Source: Planctomycetota bacterium (GTDB taxonomy: Bacteria; Planctomycetota; PLA2; JAEUHO01). Taken from it: a stretch of DNA of 64,000 nucleotides. Position 1 is the stretch's first letter; the number at the start of each line of letters is the position of its first letter. Shown here one piece after another: positions 32,697-41,623 of this stretch. The notes under the pieces were generated by a model. The model had not been told where the DNA came from, ran no database searches, and saw only the letters and a program-made list of their open reading frames with translations. Position numbers and translations under genes: made by a program. Where the stretch lies: contig JANQJW010000090.1 in NCBI GenBank assembly GCA_028281445.1, positions 1-64,000 on the forward strand. The letters are read 5' to 3'.

Positions 32697-32811
32697 GGGG
32701 TAGATACTCCGAAGTGAGGATGTCCGTTATGCGGCACCGGATACGCTCCGCACGCCTCCCGTGGGGGCACCCTTCACCCCCGGGCCGCACCGCTGTCTCT
32801 TCCGACGTGAA

Positions 32812-32840
32812 AGGTGCCAGATCCGCCGGTCGCGTGTCAA
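32812..32840 (-). promoter_or_regulatory. Possible promoter of the cysteine-rich repeat protein gene
   Basis: TTGACA, a perfect -35 consensus, lies at 32840-32835 on the minus strand. After a 17-bp spacer the -10 position reads GCACCT, a poor match. The leader to the ATG at 32696 would be about 110 nt. Low confidence because of the weak -10. Confidence 0.25.
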
Positions 32841-32878
32841 CGCCTTCCGACGGTTGGTCGCTACACGAAAGTCGTTCT

Positions 32879-33949
32879 TCAACCCTCCAGCGCCTCCGAG
32901 ACGGCCAGCTCGACCGGCCCGAACTCCTGCGCCGTGATCAGGATGACGCGCGTGCCGTCCGAAAGACGGTGCGCAACCCAGCCCTTCTCCGGAATCTTGG
33001 CGCCGCTGACGATCTCGCGGTGCCCGGGAGGCAGCCACGACGACCAGTGCTTCTCCGGAAGCACCGGCGTACGGCCGCGGCACGTCACGATGAGGGTCTT
33101 GCCGCGCGCTCGCGCGAGATTTCGCTCGAACGCGCTGTCGAATGTGCCGGCGACCTCGAAGCCGAGGGTGCGGCAGGCGGCCTTGGCGTAGCTCGCCGGG
33201 CCGCGCTGGCCGGTGATGAAGACGCGCCAGCGGGCGAGAAGATCCGTCGTGCGGGCCCAGGGCACCCGCGAGAGGTTCAGCGCCTTGAAGTAGCTCGCCG
33301 TCTGGGCGCGCCACGCCGCAGGGCGGTTGGGCAGCACGAGCGCGTGCGGATCTCCGCCCTTGTCGTAGGCCAGCAGGTTGCCGGGCAGCACCAGTGCCTG
33401 CGGGTTGTAATTGTCGTAGGTCTGGCCCTCGGCGGGGTCGAGGAGCCGCCAGCGGCCCGCCACGTGCACCTCGAGCCAGGTCTTGGCGATCCCGGCATCG
33501 ACGGCGGTGCCGCCGGCCTGGAACGCCGCCGGGAAGCCCAGCGGTACGGTCTTCACCCAGATGCAGGGGATGCCCGCACCGCGGGCGAGCACGCCGAAGG
33601 CCATGGCCCGGTCGGCATCGCCGCCCCGCGCCCCTTCGGCCAGGACCTGATCGACCGTGCGCCAGGCGCCGGCCTTGGAGGGGTCGAGGCGGACGTTGCG
33701 GCTCAGCCAGCGGGCGATGTTGCCGAGGGTCTCGACCTCGGTCTTGCCCCGCAGCTGCGTCGCGATGCTGATCGTGCGCTTGCCGGCGCCCGCGCCGGGC
33801 GGAACGGCCCGCAGGGCGTCGGGATTGCGGTAGTCGACCCGATCGAGCCGCGGCGTCGGGGTGTCCTTGGCTGTCGCAGGGAGCCAGCCGAACAGCACCG
33901 CGCTCCCGAGGACGGCCGAGGCCAGGAACGCGGTCAGGACCGTGCGCAT
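32879..33949 (-). CDS. Exported transglutaminase-like protein with altered catalytic residues
   Basis: A 356-residue exported protein, signal peptide about 1-27. Residues 70-175 follow the transglutaminase-like core. The position of the catalytic Cys (15 residues before the GIP turn of 'GVLARGAGIPCIWV') is D111 in 'GARGGDADRAMAF', and the His of the HxW motif is K156 in 'AKTWLEVHVAGRWRLLDP'. Only the Asp (D171) remains. It is therefore probably a non-enzymatic member of the superfamily. Residues 230-356 have no recognised domain. GGAGGG precedes the ATG at 33949. Confidence 0.68.
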   Translation of the reverse strand: MRTVLTAFLASAVLGSAVLFGWLPATAKDTPTPRLDRVDYRNPDALRAVPPGAGAGKRTISIATQLRGKTEVETLGNIARWLSRNVRLDPSKAGAWRTVDQVLAEGARGGDADRAMAFGVLARGAGIPCIWVKTVPLGFPAAFQAGGTAVDAGIAKTWLEVHVAGRWRLLDPAEGQTYDNYNPQALVLPGNLLAYDKGGDPHALVLPNRPAAWRAQTASYFKALNLSRVPWARTTDLLARWRVFITGQRGPASYAKAACRTLGFEVAGTFDSAFERNLARARGKTLIVTCRGRTPVLPEKHWSSWLPPGHREIVSGAKIPEKGWVAHRLSDGTRVILITAQEFGPVELAVSEALEG

Positions 33950-33963
33950 GGATGCCCTCCTCC

Positions 33964-33969
33964 TACACT
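33964..33969 (+). promoter_or_regulatory. Candidate -10 element (TACACT), leaderless start
   Basis: TACACT ends 7 nt before the ATG of folC at 33977; the gap CCGCCC-rich sequence has no ribosome site. Confidence 0.4.
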
Positions 33970-33976
33970 TCCGCCC

Positions 33977-35194
33977 ATGAGCGAGCGGACACCGTTGCCC
34001 GAGAGCATCACCTGCCGGGCCGACGTTGATCAGCTCCTCGCCGCCGCCACGAACTACGAGGAGAAGCGCCCGCGCGATCCGCTGCGAAAGGCACTGGATC
34101 TGGACCGCGTCCGGGCGCTCCTGGCGAGCGTCGGCAATCCACAAGACGGCCCGCGGACCGTCCACGTCGCCGGCAGCAAGGGCAAGGGCACGGTCTGCCG
34201 GATGATCGCCTACGGCCTTCGCCAGGCCGGCCGGAGCGCGGTCGGGCTCTACACCTCGCCGCACCTCGAGGACTTGAGCGAGCGCATCGAGATCGACGGC
34301 GAGCCGATCGCCGAGGCGCCGCTCGCGCGGGCTGCGAGTGCCGTGCTGCCGCACGTGCGTGCCACACAGGGCACCGACGACGCCCCCACCTTTTTCGAGA
34401 TCTTCACGGCCATCGCATGGGTGGCGTTCCGGGAAGCCAAGTGCACGGACGTGGTGCTCGAGACCGGCCTGGGCGGGCGGCTAGACGCAACGAACGTCTG
34501 CAACCCGGCCGTGACCGTAATCACCCACATCGAGCTCGAGCACACCGACTGGCTCGGCGAGACAATCGCTGAGATCGCGCGAGAGAAGGCCGGCATCCTG
34601 AAGCCGGGCGTGCCTGTCGTGACGTACGTAGGCGAGCCCGCGCGCTCCGTTGTCCTGGGCGTAGCGCAGGAGGTCGGCGCCGGACAGGGACATCTGACGA
34701 GCTCGAACGAACTGGCCGCCGCAGTGGTCTTGCGTGACGTCCTCGAGGCTCTACCGGAGGGTGAAGCACTCGATGCCGTACGCCGAACGCCCCTGCCCGG
34801 CATCCTCGAGACAGTTGCAGAAACGCCGCGCGTCGTGATCGACGGCGCGCACACGCGCTCCTCCGCCGAGGTGACGCGTGAGGCCCTCGGGCGCGTACCG
34901 ACCGTTCTGCTGTTCGCCATGCTCGAAGGGAAGGACGCGTCCGGCGTTGCCGCCGCGCTGACCTGCAATGTGCCCTACGTCATCACAACGCGGGTCGATT
35001 CGCCGCGCTCGCTCCCCGCCCAAGCGCTCGCGGACGTCGTTGACAAGGTGTGGGAGGGAACCGCCGAAGCGATCGACGACCTGCCTGAAGCGCTCGCGCG
35101 CGCACGGCAGCTTGCACGCAAGCGAGGTCTGGTGCTCTGCACCGGCAGCGTCTACCTCGCGGGAGCCGTTCGGGCGTTGATCCGAAGGACGTGA
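33977..35194 (+). CDS. folC: Folylpolyglutamate synthase / dihydrofolate synthase
   Basis: A Mur-ligase-family enzyme that adds glutamate to (dihydro)folate. The ATP-binding loop 'HVAGSKGKGTVC' has GSKGKGT at 66-72. 'GLYTSPHLEDLSERIEIDG' is the family signature with the SPHL folate-site motif, and 'VVLETGLGGRLDATNV' and 'ITHIELEHTDWLG' follow (Mg and carbamate-lysine region 'IAREKAGILKP'). The C-terminal domain has 'RVVIDGAHTRSSAEV'. At 405 residues it is a little short; the segment between residues 220 and 270 is compressed relative to E. coli FolC (422). TACACT lies 7 nt upstream with no ribosome site. Confidence 0.88.
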   Translation: MSERTPLPESITCRADVDQLLAAATNYEEKRPRDPLRKALDLDRVRALLASVGNPQDGPRTVHVAGSKGKGTVCRMIAYGLRQAGRSAVGLYTSPHLEDLSERIEIDGEPIAEAPLARAASAVLPHVRATQGTDDAPTFFEIFTAIAWVAFREAKCTDVVLETGLGGRLDATNVCNPAVTVITHIELEHTDWLGETIAEIAREKAGILKPGVPVVTYVGEPARSVVLGVAQEVGAGQGHLTSSNELAAAVVLRDVLEALPEGEALDAVRRTPLPGILETVAETPRVVIDGAHTRSSAEVTREALGRVPTVLLFAMLEGKDASGVAAALTCNVPYVITTRVDSPRSLPAQALADVVDKVWEGTAEAIDDLPEALARARQLARKRGLVLCTGSVYLAGAVRALIRRT

Positions 35195-35318
35195 GTACCG
35201 GCAACCAGGTTTCTGTTCCGAGTCGCGGTAACTCCGTACTCGGGCCCTCACTCCCAAGCCGGCGTTTCTGACCGAATCGAAGAGCTCTGCTCGAACGCCG
35301 CGCGGGTTTCATGCTCCT

Positions 35319-36380
35319 GTGCGCCGGCTCCTACCCGTCCTGGGGATCGTCCTCGCCCTGGCTACGGGTCTGTGGTGGTTGCGCGACGCGCCCGCCATCC
35401 ATGGCCACTGGATTCTCCATTTCAACGGCAACGTGAATCGAGGGTTCCTGCCCTACTTCGACGATCTAGTCGCCGCGTCTCCCGAAGGCGTTCGGGTCGT
35501 TGCCGCGGTCTCGAACGAGCGAGACGAAGAGCTCGTACGCAGGCGATACGTACGCGCATCGCAAGTCCAGACCCTGCGGGTCGCGAGACCCCTCTCGCCG
35601 TGGGCCCGCGACCGCTACGTCCTGTTTGATCGGCGCGGACGTCGAACGTGCCTCACGCTGCCGACAGGGTGGACACGGCCTCACCTTGCCGGGGACCTCG
35701 AGGTTCCTGACGGTCTGTCTCGCCTCGATCCGTCGCTCGACGTCATGCGCTCTCCGTTCGCTCCCGTGGGCGGCGACACGATCGTCACGGATCGGGCGGC
35801 GCTCGTCGGTGCGGGCGCCATCGAGGAGATTCGACGACGCACGCGGGCTTCGCACGAGGTCGTCCTCCACGAGCTCGCTGCGCTCTTTGCGCGCCCGGTC
35901 GTCGTAATCCCTCGCGTTCCCCATGCCGACCAGAGCCCCCACATCGATCTCTTCGTAGCGGACGCCGGCGACGCCCACCTCCTGGTTACGGACCCCGAGA
36001 TCAAGCTGGACTCGGCGATCCGTGCGGCAGCACGAACACGGCTCGGGCAGTTCGATGCCGCCCACAACCGACACGTGGCGTTGCGACTCGACATCGTGGC
36101 GCGCAAGCTCGAGGAGGCCGGTTTCCGCGTTTCCCGGGTGCCGGGTCTGTTCTCCAAGAACGCGATGCCCGGCCAGAACCAGCCAACGATCCTCACCTAC
36201 ACGAACGTGATCCTGCACCAAGACACGGCCTACCTCCCGCGCTACGGCATCGGGGGGCTCGATGCGGCTGCCAGGGCATCGTGGACGCGCGCAGGCTACC
36301 GCGTCATCGGGATTCGCGCGGAGGTCGCCGCCCTGAATGGTGGCGCCGTCCGGTGCTTCACGAACGTGTGGGCGCGATGA
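35319..36380 (+). CDS. Membrane-anchored deiminase-like (amidinotransferase fold) protein
   Basis: A 353-residue protein with a GTG start and an N-terminal hydrophobic segment (residues 4-20) that is a signal anchor or signal peptide. The rest follows the guanidine-modifying (agmatine deiminase/peptidylarginine deiminase-type) fold in order: 'PLSPWARDRYVLF' (W-x-R-D-x-G-like), 'VGGDTIVTD', H208-x-D210 in 'PHIDLFV' and C346 in 'ALNGGAVRCFTN', which matches the catalytic GGGNIHC-x-T loop. So the Cys-His-Asp set is present. Export is unusual for agmatine deiminases, so a peptidyl-arginine or other extracytoplasmic substrate is possible. The start lacks a clear ribosome site. Confidence 0.68.
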   Translation: MRRLLPVLGIVLALATGLWWLRDAPAIHGHWILHFNGNVNRGFLPYFDDLVAASPEGVRVVAAVSNERDEELVRRRYVRASQVQTLRVARPLSPWARDRYVLFDRRGRRTCLTLPTGWTRPHLAGDLEVPDGLSRLDPSLDVMRSPFAPVGGDTIVTDRAALVGAGAIEEIRRRTRASHEVVLHELAALFARPVVVIPRVPHADQSPHIDLFVADAGDAHLLVTDPEIKLDSAIRAAARTRLGQFDAAHNRHVALRLDIVARKLEEAGFRVSRVPGLFSKNAMPGQNQPTILTYTNVILHQDTAYLPRYGIGGLDAAARASWTRAGYRVIGIRAEVAALNGGAVRCFTNVWAR

Positions 36381-36383
36381 CGT

Positions 36384-37325
36384 TCATTCCGCCTCGCCGA
36401 GGCTCTCGAGGATCTTGAGATAGCTGTCGAAGCGAAACGGCGCGAGATCGCCCTCGACCAACGCCTCCTGCACCGCGCACTCCGGCTCGTGCGTGTGGCT
36501 GCAGTCGGGATAGCGACAGCCCTGCGCCAGCTCGGCGATGTCCTTGAACAACCACGGCAGGTCGCGCTTGGGAATCCCGAAGAGGCCGAACTCGCGTACG
36601 CCGGCAGTGTCGACCACGGCGCCGCCGTCGGCGAGCGGAACGTAGACGGCCGCCGTCGTCGTGTGCTTGCCGCGGCCGGTGACAGGGTTCACCGCACCGA
36701 CAGCGAGGCCCAGATCGGGCTGGACGGCGTTGAGCAACGACGTCTTGCCCACGCCGCTGTGGCCAGCGACGACGCTGACGCGATTCACCAGCTCCTTGCG
36801 TAGTTCCTCGATTCCCCTGCCGTCGTGTGCGCTCGCGAGGATCACGGGGACGTCGAGCGCGCGGTAGACCTCGACCTCGGCGGGTGGCTCGGCGCCTAGG
36901 TCCATCTTGTTGACGACGAGCAGCGCCTCGAGATTGGAGAACTCGACGACGGCGAGCATGCGATCGACCAGCGACGGGTTGAACGGCGGGTCGTCGAGTG
37001 CGGACACGATCACGACGCGATCGACGTTCGCCGCCATGACGTGTTCCTTGCGACCGCCGAACGATGCCGGCCGCGAGAGCGTGCTGCGGCGCGGCTCGAT
37101 CGACTCGACGGCGCCGCGGTCTTCCTGCGTGTGCACGACGTTCACGCGGTCGCCCACGGCCAGCGGCGACTTCTGATGACGCCGGTCCCGGCGGTGGATG
37201 CGCCCGCGCACGCCGCACCACATCTCGTAGCCGTCCTCGGGCAGGGCATCCAGCGGCTCGTCGAGCCGCACGAGGACCCCCTTCGCATCGAGACGGATGA
37301 CGGTGGCCGGCCGCGGCTCGCTCAC
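36384..37325 (-). CDS. rsgA: Ribosome small-subunit-dependent GTPase A
   Basis: A 313-residue circularly permuted GTPase that checks late 30S subunit maturation. The N-terminal OB fold (residues 5-80) is followed by motifs in the permuted order: G4 NKMD (139-142), G1 'GHSGVGKT' (188-195), switch region 'GRGKHTTT', and G3 DTAG (239-242). The C-terminal zinc site is C270-x4-C275-x-H277-x5-C283. It overlaps the upstream RNA methyltransferase gene by 4 nt and forms an RNA/ribosome-maturation operon with it and the pseudouridine synthase. Only 3 bp separate its stop from the convergent deiminase gene. Confidence 0.93.
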   Translation of the reverse strand: MSEPRPATVIRLDAKGVLVRLDEPLDALPEDGYEMWCGVRGRIHRRDRRHQKSPLAVGDRVNVVHTQEDRGAVESIEPRRSTLSRPASFGGRKEHVMAANVDRVVIVSALDDPPFNPSLVDRMLAVVEFSNLEALLVVNKMDLGAEPPAEVEVYRALDVPVILASAHDGRGIEELRKELVNRVSVVAGHSGVGKTSLLNAVQPDLGLAVGAVNPVTGRGKHTTTAAVYVPLADGGAVVDTAGVREFGLFGIPKRDLPWLFKDIAELAQGCRYPDCSHTHEPECAVQEALVEGDLAPFRFDSYLKILESLGEAE

Positions 37326-38092
37326 GAGGCGCTACCGCGCGTGAGCTGGGAGACGACGATGCCTGCGGCAACGGCCGCATTGAGGGAGTCGACCCCTTCG
37401 GCCAAGGGAATGCCGATGCTGCGCGCCGCCTTGTCACGGGCCGCGTCTCCGGGTCCCCGCGACTCCGACCCCACCACCAGCACGATGTCGGGCGGTACGT
37501 CCGCAACCTCGAAGACGTCGTCTCCGCCGCGCTCCAGCAGCCAGATGGGCCGCCGCACGTTGACAAGCGCGTGCGCCGCTTCGAGCGAGTTCACGCGCGT
37601 GAAGGGAATGCCCAGCGCAAGACCCGCCGACGCGCGCAGCGCCTTCAAGCCCAGCGGGTCTGCCGTGTTCTCGGTGACGACGACACCCGCGGCGCCGAAG
37701 GCGGCCGCAACGCGGATGACCGCGCCGACATTGCCGGGATCCTGGACTCCGTCGAGCCAGAGCAACAACCCGGGCCGGTCGAGTACTTCATTGAGCCCGA
37801 GCGCCGTATCGCGCACCAACGCGATGACGCCCTGCGGCGTGACGGTGCGCCCGAGTCGATCGAAGTCGCCGACGCTGCCCTCCCCCATCGGTACGTCGTG
37901 CTCGCGTGCTTCGAACTCGAGCTCCGTGCGCCGCTCGGGATCGAGGTCGCTGCGGAACCACAGCTCGGCCACGACGCCGCGGGTCAACGCGTCGAGGATC
38001 GCCTTCGGGCCCTCGAGAAGATAGAGCGACTCATCCGATCGCCCGGCGGCGATGCGATCGATGCGACGACGCTGGGCGTTCGTGAGGCTCAC
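37322..38092 (-). CDS. SpoU/TrmH-family RNA 2'-O-methyltransferase
   Basis: A 256-residue trefoil-knot (SPOUT) methyltransferase. The three SpoU motifs are present: 'DGVQDPGNVGAVIRVAAAFG', 'IVLVVGSESRGPGD' and 'IPLAEGVDSLNAAVAAGIVV'. An N-terminal L30e-like substrate-recognition domain covers residues 1-95 ('LLEGPKAILDALTRG'). The family methylates tRNA or 23S rRNA riboses; the target cannot be told here. It overlaps rsgA and the pseudouridine synthase gene by 4 nt each. Confidence 0.9.
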   Translation of the reverse strand: MSLTNAQRRRIDRIAAGRSDESLYLLEGPKAILDALTRGVVAELWFRSDLDPERRTELEFEAREHDVPMGEGSVGDFDRLGRTVTPQGVIALVRDTALGLNEVLDRPGLLLWLDGVQDPGNVGAVIRVAAAFGAAGVVVTENTADPLGLKALRASAGLALGIPFTRVNSLEAAHALVNVRRPIWLLERGGDDVFEVADVPPDIVLVVGSESRGPGDAARDKAARSIGIPLAEGVDSLNAAVAAGIVVSQLTRGSAS

Positions 38093-39111
38093 GCGCGCGC
38101 GCGTCCCTCGGCCAGCGTCTCGAGCTCGTCCAGCGCGGCGCGCAGATCGACCGGCAGCGGGCTCTCCAACACGAGCGGCTCATCCGTGACCGGGTGCGCC
38201 AACTCCAGTCGGTGCGCGTGCAGCCCAAGGCGAGCAAGGCAGATCCCGTCGTGTTCCAGCGCCAACCCAGGCAGCGCGTGCCCGCGCATGAGCGGCCGCG
38301 GGTCGCCATAGAGGTGATCGGCGACGATCGGGTGTCCGATGTGGGCCAGGTGCACGCGAATCTGGTGCGTACGCCCGGTGAGCGGACGCGCTTCCAGCAG
38401 CGCATGGCGCGCGTACGCGCGGCGCACGGCCCAGTCGGTCGTCGCGGGCAGGCCGTCCGCGCGCACGGCCTGGTGCAGCGCACTCTCGCCGTCGGGGTCG
38501 TCCCCCATCGGGGCTTCGATCCTTCCGGTCGTTTCGGCAGGAACGCCCTTGACGAGCGCGAGGTAGGTCTTCTTGACCGCGCGCGTGGTGAAGACGTCGG
38601 TCAACAGCGCATCGACTTTGCGGCTCTTGGACACGAGTACGACGCCGCTCGTGTCGAGATCGAGCCGGTGCGACAAGCGTGGAACGGTGTCCTTCTCGGG
38701 ATCGTCACTGCGGTAGCGCGCGTGGAGCTTGTTGATGAGCGTGCCGTGGCGAATGCGTCCGACGGGGTGACTGGCCATGCCGCTGGGCTTGTCGATGGCG
38801 AGGATGTGCTCGTCCTCGTAGAGGAAGACAAGGCCTTCGTCGCTTTCCTGCTCGGGCAGCGACGGATCGTCGGGCCGCTTGACCACGATCACGTCGCCGC
38901 GGCGCGACTTGTAGGACGGCTTGGCGGGCTTGCCGCCGACGAGGACCTCGCCGCGCCGGAGCATGTCGCGAAAGTGGGTGCGGCTCTTCCACGGGTAGTG
39001 CTGGCGCAGGAGCGTGTCGAGACGCACGCCGACCTCCAGCCGATCCACCGTGAACGAGAATTCACGGATCGGCCGCGAGAGGTTCGGATACACGCGCTCC
39101 AGGCGAGGCAT
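38089..39111 (-). CDS. RluA-family pseudouridine synthase
   Basis: A 340-residue enzyme that converts uridines to pseudouridine in rRNA or tRNA. An S4 RNA-binding domain occupies residues about 20-80 ('VRLDTLLRQHY', 'RGEVLVGGKPAKPSYK'). The catalytic domain has 'LAIDKPSGMASHPVG' and D151 in 'SHRLDLDTSGVVLVSKS', the nucleophilic aspartate of the HRLDxxTSG motif, and 'PLTGRTHQIRVHLAHIGHPI'. The S4-containing layout matches the RluC/RluD branch. First gene of the three-gene operon with the SpoU methyltransferase and rsgA. Confidence 0.92.
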   Translation of the reverse strand: MPRLERVYPNLSRPIREFSFTVDRLEVGVRLDTLLRQHYPWKSRTHFRDMLRRGEVLVGGKPAKPSYKSRRGDVIVVKRPDDPSLPEQESDEGLVFLYEDEHILAIDKPSGMASHPVGRIRHGTLINKLHARYRSDDPEKDTVPRLSHRLDLDTSGVVLVSKSRKVDALLTDVFTTRAVKKTYLALVKGVPAETTGRIEAPMGDDPDGESALHQAVRADGLPATTDWAVRRAYARHALLEARPLTGRTHQIRVHLAHIGHPIVADHLYGDPRPLMRGHALPGLALEHDGICLARLGLHAHRLELAHPVTDEPLVLESPLPVDLRAALDELETLAEGRARA

Positions 39112-39154
39112 GCCTCCATCTTGCCCGATTCCGCGGGAGTCGAGAACGAATCAA

Positions 39155-39297
39155 CTCCACAGAGGCACAGAGTCGCAGAGCGCGTCATGGCAACGCACGC
39201 GTTGCCCCTTGAACAGTGACCCAAGGAGAAAGGCATTGGAAAAGGTGAAATCTCGGCGGCGTGTTCCTTCGCTCTGTGCCTCTGCGCCTCTGCGGAG
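39155..39297. repeat. Long inverted repeat C (CAGAGGCACAGAG arms)
   Basis: Arms CTCCACAGAGGCACAGAG.. (39155-39182) and ..CTCTGTGCCTCTGCG (39270-39297) are near-perfect inverted copies around an ~85-bp spacer. Transcribed, they form a long hairpin between the pseudouridine synthase start and the LptG stop. CAGAGGCACAGAG-type sequences look like a dispersed repeat family, but only one copy is in this window. Confidence 0.6.
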
Positions 39298-39299
39298 AA

Positions 39300-40412
39300 T
39301 CACCCGTCCAAGTCGAAATACAGCGCCAGCCCCAGGCTCCCGAACACGACGATCGGCAGCCACGCGAGAACGACGGGATTGAGATCGCCCGCGCGAGCGA
39401 GGCTCCCCGTCATGAAGTGCGCGCCGAAGAAGAGGGCCGCGACACCCATGGCGCCGAGCGCACTGGGCACGGCGCTCGTGGTCCGGCGCGAGACGTTGAA
39501 ACAGAATGGGATCGCAAGCAACAACAGAACGATCGTCGAGAGCGGCAGCGTGAGCATCTGGTGGAGCATCACGAGGTAGTGCGGGTTCTCCGGATGGGCC
39601 TGCGCGAGAGCGGCCGCCTGGCTGATGGACAAGCCGGGCGTGCGCTTCTCCGTGACGGCGACTTCCATGAGGCGCGCGCTGGAGCTGAGTGGGGCGACTT
39701 CCCCGGGTGGGATCGGAATGCGCCGCTCGCCGGGTGTGTTCTCCAACGCTGGGATCCGCCGGCCGCCGCGCGGCGCGCGCCAGACGTCGTTTGCGCCGTC
39801 CCACTCGAGCTCCGGGTAGCGGAAGTGCTCGACGGGCCGCCCCTCCGGATCGAAGAAACTGATCATGACCGCGTCCATCTTGCGGCTACCCGGCCGGTAG
39901 GCCTCCATCGACAAACGCCCGCCATTCGGGTCGTGGAAGTGCGGCACACGCGATAACCGGTCGGGTTCGTTTCGCGACAGGATGCGCCAGAGCTCCATGT
40001 GGCGCCGGCTGAACTCGGGCACCAGCATCTCCTGCGCAACGAAGAGCAGCCCGACGATGAGAATCCCCGACGCCACGATCGGCCACACGACCCGGCGCAT
40101 GGAGACACCCGCGGTGAGCAGCGGCGTCAGCTCGTTGTGCCGCAGCAGCCGTGCGAGGCAGAAGGCGGCGGCGGCCGGCACGCAGAACGGCACGAGTCGC
40201 ATCCACATGAACGGCAGCAGCGTCCCGTAGAACTCGGCCAGCACCATGAGCGGGCTGTGGCCCGCCTCGACGATCTTCGGCCAGATGCGGCTGAGCTTCG
40301 AGACGCGCTCCGACGTGTCCAACACGATCACGATGAGCGTGAAGAACAGAAGCACCGCACCGAGGGTGCTCCAAAAGGCCTTGAACACGTACCGGTCGTG
40401 GCGGCGCATCAT
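39300..40412 (-). CDS. LptF/LptG-family LPS export permease (second gene of the pair)
   Basis: A 370-residue permease of the YjgP/YjgQ family, part of the inner-membrane LptB2FG transporter that extracts LPS. Three N-terminal membrane helices (about 12-33, 55-82, 95-120) are followed by a periplasmic beta-jellyroll region (about 125-265) and three C-terminal helices, the LptF/G layout. 'RYVFKAFWSTLGAVLLFFTL' and 'LLRHNELTPLLTAGVSMRRV' (coupling-helix region) are characteristic. The ATG overlaps the stop of the upstream permease (ATGA). Which of the two is LptF and which LptG is not certain. Confidence 0.87.
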   Translation of the reverse strand: MMRRHDRYVFKAFWSTLGAVLLFFTLIVIVLDTSERVSKLSRIWPKIVEAGHSPLMVLAEFYGTLLPFMWMRLVPFCVPAAAAFCLARLLRHNELTPLLTAGVSMRRVVWPIVASGILIVGLLFVAQEMLVPEFSRRHMELWRILSRNEPDRLSRVPHFHDPNGGRLSMEAYRPGSRKMDAVMISFFDPEGRPVEHFRYPELEWDGANDVWRAPRGGRRIPALENTPGERRIPIPPGEVAPLSSSARLMEVAVTEKRTPGLSISQAAALAQAHPENPHYLVMLHQMLTLPLSTIVLLLLAIPFCFNVSRRTTSAVPSALGAMGVAALFFGAHFMTGSLARAGDLNPVVLAWLPIVVFGSLGLALYFDLDG

Positions 40413-41545
40413 CGGCGGAACGCGATCGCAAGCAGGAGGAACGAGAGGCTCAGCAGCACGATGTTCGGAGACCACATGGCCATCCAAGGCGTGAGTGGGG
40501 TGTTGCGGGCAATGGACGGTCCCGTCATGTGCAGGGGGAAGAAGATCAGCACCGCGGGCAGGAAGCACAACATGAAGTCGCGCACCCGGCGGCCGCTGGG
40601 CGGAAGGATGAGCACGACCGCGAGCGCGAAGAAGCCGAGGAAGAACCCGGAGCCGCCCAGCGCCATGCGCCCGTGGAGCGCGAGCCTGGTTTCCTGCATG
40701 TCGCCCCGCGCGACGCCGCCGCGCGCTTCGCTGTAGGCCAGCTCGGGCAGGATCATGTCGCGCGGCCGGTGCAGGTAGCGGATCGTGCCGAAGAACTGGT
40801 TGAAGAGCGTGCTCGCGCCGACACTCTCGACCCGCCCGATGACGAACGGCGCGTCGTTGCCGGTGGCCACCGCCATCTCGCCGCCGCCCGACGTCGAGAA
40901 GATGAAGGCGTTGCGCAGCTGCATCGAGAGCCCCATGTCGTCTTTGGTCTCGCCGATCTGCTCGAGGCCCAGCTCCTGCATGACGGCCTTGCTCGACAGC
41001 TCACCGCGGTGGTTGCGCCGGTCCATCTCCACGGCGATGAAGGCGCGCCGTTCCTGGTCGAAGTGGTCCCACGACAAGCGGCCGCTCTCGAACGTGACGG
41101 CCCTGTCCGCGCCGCGTAGCGACGAGAGGAACTTCGGGACGAAGTCCTTGAGGTTCGCCTGGATCTCGCGGTTGGCCTGCGGAACGACGTAGAGGTTGTA
41201 GAGCACGCCGCCGGCGCCGAGCACGAGGCCGACGGCGGCCAGCGGAATGACGATCGCGCGGAGGTGGACGCCCGCCACCTTGATGGCCACGCACTCGTTG
41301 TCGGACACCCAGCGGCTCATGACGAGTGCCGTAGCCGCGAGCCACGAGAACGGGATGCTGTAGGACAGCGCCGTGGGCAGGAGCTGCGGGAGCAGGTCCA
41401 TGAGAATCGAAGAGCCGAGCGCGCCGCCCCCGAGGTAGATGAAGCGCATCGTGATGCCGGTGAAGACGGCACCCGTGACGGCGCTCGTGATCAGGAAGAA
41501 CACGAACAGCAGCTCGAACAGCAGAGCGCGCTGGATCCGCAGCAA
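40409..41545 (-). CDS. LptF/LptG-family LPS export permease (first gene of the pair)
   Basis: A 378-residue paralogue of the downstream permease with the same topology: three N-terminal membrane helices ('LLFELLFVFFLITSAVTGAV', 'LLPQLLPTALSYSIPFSWLA'), the coupling segment 'RWVSDNECVAIKVAGVHLRAI', a periplasmic domain (about 120-270) and three C-terminal helices. TTG start with AAGGAGG four bases upstream. The pair implies LPS transport to an outer membrane; LptB, LptA, LptC and LptD are not in the window. Confidence 0.87.
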   Translation of the reverse strand: MLRIQRALLFELLFVFFLITSAVTGAVFTGITMRFIYLGGGALGSSILMDLLPQLLPTALSYSIPFSWLAATALVMSRWVSDNECVAIKVAGVHLRAIVIPLAAVGLVLGAGGVLYNLYVVPQANREIQANLKDFVPKFLSSLRGADRAVTFESGRLSWDHFDQERRAFIAVEMDRRNHRGELSSKAVMQELGLEQIGETKDDMGLSMQLRNAFIFSTSGGGEMAVATGNDAPFVIGRVESVGASTLFNQFFGTIRYLHRPRDMILPELAYSEARGGVARGDMQETRLALHGRMALGGSGFFLGFFALAVVLILPPSGRRVRDFMLCFLPAVLIFFPLHMTGPSIARNTPLTPWMAMWSPNIVLLSLSFLLLAIAFRR

Positions 41546-41623
41546 GGCGCCTCCTTCCGGTCCTCAATCTAGCGAGGGCCTCCCGGGTTCGCGGGAAACG
41601 AGCACGCGCGGGCGATTCCGGCG

